From assembly GCA_002412765.1 (NCBI GenBank), contig DHVR01000055.1, forward strand, positions 1 through 12,441: a DNA stretch of 12,441 nucleotides, written 5' to 3'. This DNA comes from Leptolinea sp. UBA5203 (lineage in GTDB: Bacteria > Chloroflexota > Anaerolineae > Anaerolineales > Anaerolineaceae). Every line of letters starts with the position of its first letter. The stretch's first letter is position 1. Both the position numbers and the translations under genes were made by a program. Of the stretch, positions 7,934-12,441 are shown one piece after another. Under the pieces are notes generated by a model. It saw only the letters and a program-made list of their open reading frames with translations, was not told where the DNA came from and searched no databases.

Positions 7934-7942
7934 TGATACAAT
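7934..7942 (+). promoter_or_regulatory. possible extended -10 promoter of the hydrolase-permease unit
   Basis: TGATACAAT fits an extended -10 element (TGnTACAAT). It lies just after the terminator and 28 bases before the hydrolase ATG, giving a leader of about 20 bases. The -35 position falls in the terminator's T run and is poor, as extended -10 promoters tolerate. The strong terminator upstream argues that this unit needs its own promoter. Confidence 0.4.
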
Positions 7943-7970
7943 CGTACTATCACGTATCGGAGGCACACCC

Positions 7971-8813
7971 ATGAATAAAAGCGCCAACCTGGCTGAGCAA
8001 ATTCGTACCTTTATCGTTGAACCCGAGAGCATAGTCATTTGGGGCCTGGGACAAATGGGCTTGTGCATCAAGGATGCGGATCAGCAAACCCTGCTGATTG
8101 ACCCGATCCTTTCCAATGTGGTGGCCGAAACCTTCCCTGACATGGCTGCTTTTTTTGCTCGAACCTTTCCAAGCCCTCTACTCCCGGAGGAGGTTGACTT
8201 CGCGGATATCGTCCTCTGCACCCATGAGCATCTGGATCATGCCGATCCGCTCACCCTGGCAGGGATTCTGAAAGCCTCCCCACAGGCGGTGTGTTACACA
8301 AGCACCTGGGCCATCGAGAGTTTGCAGCAGGCCGGGTTGGATGTCAAGCGCATGCAGGTTGCCAGGCTGGGGAACTTCCTTAAGAGTAAGTCCCTGAGCA
8401 TTTCCAGTATTCCTTCCGCCCATTATGAAGTGGAACTGGACCCCGAAAAAGGCAGCCGCTGGCTGGGTTTCATCCTGGATTGGGGCTGGCTGAGGCTGTA
8501 TCACAGCGGGGATACCATTGTCTATCCCGGTTTATTAGACGCGCTCAGGCCTTTTACCCCCATTCGTTTAATGATGCTGCCCGTCAATGGGCGTGATGCC
8601 CAGCGTGAAGCTTTGGGCATTGTGGGCAATCTGCACCAGCAGGAAGCTCTGGACCTGGCTGAGGCCTGCCAAACCAAATCGATTTTCGTTGGGCACAACG
8701 ATCTCTTTGCCGGTAATAGCGTGCCCCTGACTGACCAGACCCATGAAAATGTCCATCTACCCAAATTGTTCGAACTGCGACCCGGTCAGTTGATGATCTA
8801 CCGCAAGGCCTAG
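7971..8813 (+). CDS. UlaG-like metallo-beta-lactamase-fold hydrolase
   Basis: A 280-residue soluble hydrolase. The ATG at 7971 is chosen because CGGAGG (7958-7963) precedes it by seven bases. The frame is open upstream to 7821, but that extension crosses the terminator and overlaps the YwaF-like gene. Residues 21-46 have the family opening: an IVIWGLGQMG strand-loop, then LLIDP. The metal site is complete: H85-x-H87-x-D89-H90 (THEHLDHAD), His151 (SAHYE), Asp181 (HSGDT) and His242 (GHND). No signal peptide is seen, so it should be cytoplasmic. Relatives include the UlaG ascorbate-phosphate lactonase and other metal-dependent hydrolases. The true substrate cannot be read from sequence, and nothing nearby suggests ascorbate use. 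The stop lies two bases before the next ATG, so the two proteins are very likely co-translated. Confidence 0.9.
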   Translation: MNKSANLAEQIRTFIVEPESIVIWGLGQMGLCIKDADQQTLLIDPILSNVVAETFPDMAAFFARTFPSPLLPEEVDFADIVLCTHEHLDHADPLTLAGILKASPQAVCYTSTWAIESLQQAGLDVKRMQVARLGNFLKSKSLSISSIPSAHYEVELDPEKGSRWLGFILDWGWLRLYHSGDTIVYPGLLDALRPFTPIRLMMLPVNGRDAQREALGIVGNLHQQEALDLAEACQTKSIFVGHNDLFAGNSVPLTDQTHENVHLPKLFELRPGQLMIYRKA

Positions 8814-8815
8814 CC

Positions 8816-11800
8816 ATGGCTGAGAATATCCCGCCGGAAGAACCGTCTAGAGAAAAGTTGGTCCAGCAGGACATGCTGCGCCGGATTCTTAAACGGCTGC
8901 TCTATGCCGGCCTGATTTTAGCCAGCATCGCCATCCTTTCCCTGCTCGGCTTGTATCTGGCCCAGCGCGGACGCTCCGGTCTGCCCATTACCCTGGCAGA
9001 CACCCTCAAAGACACATCGGTCTCCTTTCTCCAATATGTCTTTCTACACCCCAAGACCTACCTATGGCACAAAGAAGCCATCCTTGCTACCCGCCTGGTG
9101 GCCGACCTGTTCACAAAAAGCGCCGGGCTACTGCTCATCTCCTTGATCTTAGCCACCGCCATCGGCGGCAGTTTGGGGTTGGCCGCGGCCTTATTCCGTA
9201 AACGCAATCTTACCCCGCTGATAATTTTGACCTCCATCCTCGGGGTTTCAACGCCCAGTTTTCTACTGGCCATGCTTTTCTGGGTGATCAACGTCTCCAT
9301 CTTTCGCTGGTTCAACCTGGAGACCACCCCCTTCCCTCCCACCGGGTTCGGTTGGGACAAACACTTGATCCTTCCCGCCCTGGTACTGGCAGCCCGCCCC
9401 ATTGCTCAAATCATGCAGGTCACCCAGCTTAGCGTCTCGGATGCCCTTTCACAGGACTATATTCGTGCCGCGAAGGCCAAAGGTGTCTCCGAGCGTCTGA
9501 TCCTATGGGAGCATATCCTTCCCAATATCACCATCCCCATCCTGACCACCCTGGGCACCTCCCTGCGTTTTTCCCTGGCCAGTTTGCCGATTGTGGAGAG
9601 CTTTTTCCTATGGCCGGGGCTGGGTCTTGGCATTTTGCAGGCCATCGAATTGGACATGCCCTACCTGATCACCGACCTGGTGGTGGCGCTGGGTTTTATG
9701 TTCCTACTACTCAATACCCTGCTGGATTTTGCCTATCCCCTGCTGGATCCGCGCCTGAACGACACCCAAACCATCCAACAGGAAGAGAAACTAGCTTCTT
9801 GGAAAAACACCCTGCAAAATTTACTAACACCAAGAAAGAAGTCCGTTCGCTCTAATGCCATTCAGCCGCAGAAAAAGGTCGAGCAAACAATGGAGAAAGC
9901 TCCAATACTGGAGCCCAGGGAATCCCTTGGGGAACGCCCAGCCTATTCCCAACAAAAATCCATTCTGAAAAGCGCCCTAACCAACCCGCTCTTGATGATC
10001 AATGGTCTGATCCTGCTGCTGCTCTTGCTCCTGGCTTTATTCGGGGAAAAACTCGCAGGCGGTACCATGGTGCCCATGCACGGAGTGATGTTTATCGAAG
10101 ATGTCATTCAGGGGCCGCCTTTTCCCCCTTCCAGTGTCTTCCCCTGGGGCAGCGACCTGGTCGGCCGGGATATGCGCCAACTGGTACTGGCCGGCGCCCG
10201 TCAAACGCTGACCCTGGCGCTGCTGGCCACTATCGCCAGAGTACTGCTGGGGGTCGTCATCGGCCTGATTTCCGGCTGGCTGCAGCATTCCTGGTTTGAT
10301 AAATTCACCCAGGCGGTTATTTCCGTTTGGGCTGCTTTTCCGAATACGATCTTTGCCCTGATCCTCATCCTCGGATTGGGCATCCAGAAAGGCATGAGTG
10401 TCTTCATCATCGCCCTATGCATCATCGGCTGGGATGAAATCTCGCAAATGGTGCGCGGTCAGGTTATCCAGCAAAAGCCCTATTTATATATTGAAGCAGC
10501 CCGTTCCACGGGCGCAAAATCTAGCGACATCCTCCTGCATCACATTTTGCCGCACCTCTTTCCCACCATCCTGGTTTTGATGGTCATGGAGATGGGCAGT
10601 GTGCTGATGCTGTTGGCGGAACTGGGCTATCTCAACATCTTCCTCGGCGGCGGCTTCAAAGTGGAGCTGGTCTCCGGGGCCATTTATCACTTCTCGGACA
10701 TGCCGGAATGGAGTGCCTTGCTCGCCAACATCCGCTACTATTGGCGCAGTTATCCATGGATGGTCTGGTACCCCGGCATGATGTTTATGCTGGCCATCCT
10801 CAGTTTCAACCTTTTTGGCGAGGGCCTGCGCCGTTTCTTAAGCGAGACCCGCCTGGTGTTAAATAAATTTATCAATCGCTATGCTTTGCTTTTGATTCTG
10901 GTCCTCTTAATCGGTGGCGTCTGGCTTTTCCGCTCTCATACTCCCTATGCCATGTATAAAGAGCAGGCCCAACAGTTCAAGGCTCAAAATACGCTGGCAG
11001 ACATACAGGAGTTGACCGATCCAAAATACGAAGGGCGGGAGTCGGGTACTGCCGGTAATTTGACCGCCGCGGAATATATCGCCAAGCGCATGGAAGCCAT
11101 TGGCCTCTTTCCAGCCGGCGAACACGATACCTACTTGCAGCAGCTTGCCAATCCGCGCTTCCAATTGACCGAAACGCCTCTGCTTTCACTGCTTACAGCA
11201 GACGGACAGGAAATTCCGCTGACCTATCGCAGTGACTTTGTCGAATATGTCGGTAATGCTCCCGGCTACGGTGAAGGCACCGGTCAGGTGCACGCCGTCC
11301 TGCTAGGCAGCGGGGATAAACCGGAAGCCATCACTTATTCGGCCAAGGGCAGCGTGGAACGGGTTTTGCTGCTATCCAGAGCGGATTATGAAGCTATAAA
11401 TATTCGTACCCCCATTTCCGGTGTGCTGATCGTCGACGATGACCCGGCAGTCATGCAAAAGAAATACGTCAGTCCTTATAACACTAACAGTAACTTTCCC
11501 ATTATCCTCATCAGCCCGGCCACAGCGGAGCGCTTTTTCGAAGGCAGCGGCACCACCTGGGCAGCCTTCCAACAGCAGAGCGCACAGATGTACCCATCCC
11601 AAATCAGCACGATGATCCTGAACACTTCTGCCACACTCAAGGTGAGCGGTACATCCCAATTCGGCGAAGGAAAATACATCAACGTCATCGGTTATATTCC
11701 GGGCAGCGGCGCCCTGACCGGCGAAGGCATGGGCCAGGGACTGGATAAGCATGTGATCATCGTCAGCGCTTATTTTGACGGCCTGGGCAATAACCCCGGC

Positions 11801-12340
11801 TCTCCCGCAGTGCCCGGTGCCAATGATAATGCCAGCGGCGTGGCAGCCATGCTGGAAATTGCCCGCGTGTTAAAAGAAAGCGAGATACCGCCCTATAAAA
11901 CCATCCTTTTTGTGGCCTGGAGCGGCGGAGAACGCGGGGATCAATTGAATGTGGATAATCTAATGAATGCCAAAACCGGCTTCAGCAGTCTGGAAGTGGA
12001 GAGCGTCATTGAGCTTTTCGGTGTAGCCGGCGGCAGCGGCAACGTCATTTCCATCAATCCGGGCAGCTCCTTCCGCCTGGTAAATGTCTTCCAGGAGTCC
12101 GCCAGAATGCTGGATACCACCATCACCACCCGCGGTCGCGATCCGCACTTTGATTGGCCGCTGGGCAGACCCCTGCTTAACCGCACCGCCACTACTGCCT
12201 CGGTCAGTTGGGACGGCTCGGACCAGTTCGCTCATACCAGCGAGGACACCGTGGAACATATTGAGTTGGAGAAAATGGAAAAGTTGGGCCAAACCACCAC
12301 CCTGGCCATCACCGTCATCAGCCGGCAGAAGGAGTATTGA
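8816..12340 (+). CDS. DppB-DppC permease fused to extracytoplasmic M28-like domain
   Basis: One 1174-residue chain with three parts. Residues 22-313 are a DppB-type permease: first helix about 27-49, core from 100, coupling (EAA) loop DYIRAAKAKGVSERLILWEH at 214-233, ending YPLLDPRL. A polar linker (314-385) should be cytoplasmic. Residues 386-676 are a DppC-type permease: WGSDLVGRDM at 444-453, second EAA loop with YIEAARSTGA at 558-567, ending FNLFGEGLRRFL. An extra helix (about 689-706) after a basic stretch would carry the rest outside. Residues 722-1170 are an M28 aminopeptidase-like domain (GRESGTAGNLTAAEYIAKRM start) with a PA-like insert near 820-930. Metal-site remnants are Asp988, Asp1004, Glu1039, Glu1066 and His1140. 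Tyr986 replaces a ligand His and Gly1038 replaces the general-base Glu. It should act in peptide or peptide-like uptake with ATPases encoded elsewhere. The ribosome site is weak (AAGG at 8805-8808), consistent with coupling to the hydrolase gene. Confidence 0.9.
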   Translation: MAENIPPEEPSREKLVQQDMLRRILKRLLYAGLILASIAILSLLGLYLAQRGRSGLPITLADTLKDTSVSFLQYVFLHPKTYLWHKEAILATRLVADLFTKSAGLLLISLILATAIGGSLGLAAALFRKRNLTPLIILTSILGVSTPSFLLAMLFWVINVSIFRWFNLETTPFPPTGFGWDKHLILPALVLAARPIAQIMQVTQLSVSDALSQDYIRAAKAKGVSERLILWEHILPNITIPILTTLGTSLRFSLASLPIVESFFLWPGLGLGILQAIELDMPYLITDLVVALGFMFLLLNTLLDFAYPLLDPRLNDTQTIQQEEKLASWKNTLQNLLTPRKKSVRSNAIQPQKKVEQTMEKAPILEPRESLGERPAYSQQKSILKSALTNPLLMINGLILLLLLLLALFGEKLAGGTMVPMHGVMFIEDVIQGPPFPPSSVFPWGSDLVGRDMRQLVLAGARQTLTLALLATIARVLLGVVIGLISGWLQHSWFDKFTQAVISVWAAFPNTIFALILILGLGIQKGMSVFIIALCIIGWDEISQMVRGQVIQQKPYLYIEAARSTGAKSSDILLHHILPHLFPTILVLMVMEMGSVLMLLAELGYLNIFLGGGFKVELVSGAIYHFSDMPEWSALLANIRYYWRSYPWMVWYPGMMFMLAILSFNLFGEGLRRFLSETRLVLNKFINRYALLLILVLLIGGVWLFRSHTPYAMYKEQAQQFKAQNTLADIQELTDPKYEGRESGTAGNLTAAEYIAKRMEAIGLFPAGEHDTYLQQLANPRFQLTETPLLSLLTADGQEIPLTYRSDFVEYVGNAPGYGEGTGQVHAVLLGSGDKPEAITYSAKGSVERVLLLSRADYEAINIRTPISGVLIVDDDPAVMQKKYVSPYNTNSNFPIILISPATAERFFEGSGTTWAAFQQQSAQMYPSQISTMILNTSATLKVSGTSQFGEGKYINVIGYIPGSGALTGEGMGQGLDKHVIIVSAYFDGLGNNPGSPAVPGANDNASGVAAMLEIARVLKESEIPPYKTILFVAWSGGERGDQLNVDNLMNAKTGFSSLEVESVIELFGVAGGSGNVISINPGSSFRLVNVFQESARMLDTTITTRGRDPHFDWPLGRPLLNRTATTASVSWDGSDQFAHTSEDTVEHIELEKMEKLGQTTTLAITVISRQKEY

Positions 12341-12441
12341 TATAAATCTGCCAGTCAATTCCCTCCAGACTTTCAAAAAAAGTGTTTGGCTGCCCGTATT
12401 TTGATTAGCCCAAAACGCTTGATGATTTCCCCAATAATTCC
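12341..12441. other. short non-coding right edge
   Basis: These 101 bases after the fusion gene hold no supported gene and no clear terminator. GTTTGGCT (12382-12389) and AGCCCAAAAC (12408-12417) pair imperfectly and have no T run after them. Whether a dependent ATPase or binding-protein gene follows cannot be seen. Confidence 0.5.

Noticed and set aside
7821..7970. Longer N-terminus for the UlaG-like hydrolase
   Set aside because: The extra 50 residues would be translated through the YwaF-like gene's 3' end and its terminator, have no family resemblance, and the ATG at 7971 has a strong ribosome site.
8178..8874. Several minus-strand frames opposite the hydrolase gene
   Set aside because: They lie antisense to a gene with a complete family motif set and show no domains; they are shadow frames of GC-rich coding DNA.
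9755..9970. Possible frameshift or gene boundary between the DppB- and DppC-type parts
   Set aside because: The frame stays open, and the linker contains no well-placed ribosome site ahead of a credible start for the second permease. The single start near residue 359 (ATG after AAAC) lacks one. A true fusion is more likely.

Overview
The window most resembles a chromosomal segment of an uncultured Chloroflexota bacterium, probably Anaerolineae. This is an inference from style, not from a marker gene. The clues are a secreted lipoprotein with Thr/Pro-rich linkers and a C-terminal SdrD B-like domain, an ABC ATPase carrying a cyclic-nucleotide-binding-like tail, an efflux adaptor that is itself a lipoprotein with no TolC-type partner, and short GTAG...CTAC palindromes between genes. 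No rRNA, tRNA, CRISPR array, transposase or phage gene is visible.

Layout. Positions 1-411 hold no convincing gene, only hairpins, including a small palindrome at 282-307. A good sigma70-like promoter (412-440) precedes a plus-strand lipoprotein gene (523-1926). Between this gene and the convergent minus-strand operon lie a perfect 30-bp palindrome (1950-1979) and a rho-independent terminator (2072-2107) serving the minus-strand operon. That operon, read from 6954 down to 2130, encodes an ABC ATPase with a cNMP-binding-like tail, a duplicated FtsX/MacB-type permease overlapping it by one base (TAATG), and a lipoprotein HlyD/MacA-type adaptor. Together they form a plausible MacAB-like exporter in which all three parts are encoded side by side.

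On the plus strand to the right are a TIGR02206/YwaF-type membrane protein (7130-7873), closed by a UUCG-loop terminator, and then a two-gene unit. This unit is an UlaG-like metallo-beta-lactamase-fold hydrolase (7971-8813) followed two bases later by a 1174-residue protein (8816-12340).

The last gene is the most unusual object here. It fuses, in one chain, a DppB-type permease, a DppC-type permease, an extra transmembrane helix and an M28 peptidase-like domain predicted to lie outside the cytoplasmic membrane. The peptidase domain appears to have lost one metal-ligand His (Tyr instead) and the catalytic Glu (Gly instead), so it may be a binding or sensor module rather than an enzyme. No cognate ATPase or solute-binding protein lies inside the window; they may lie beyond its right edge or elsewhere.
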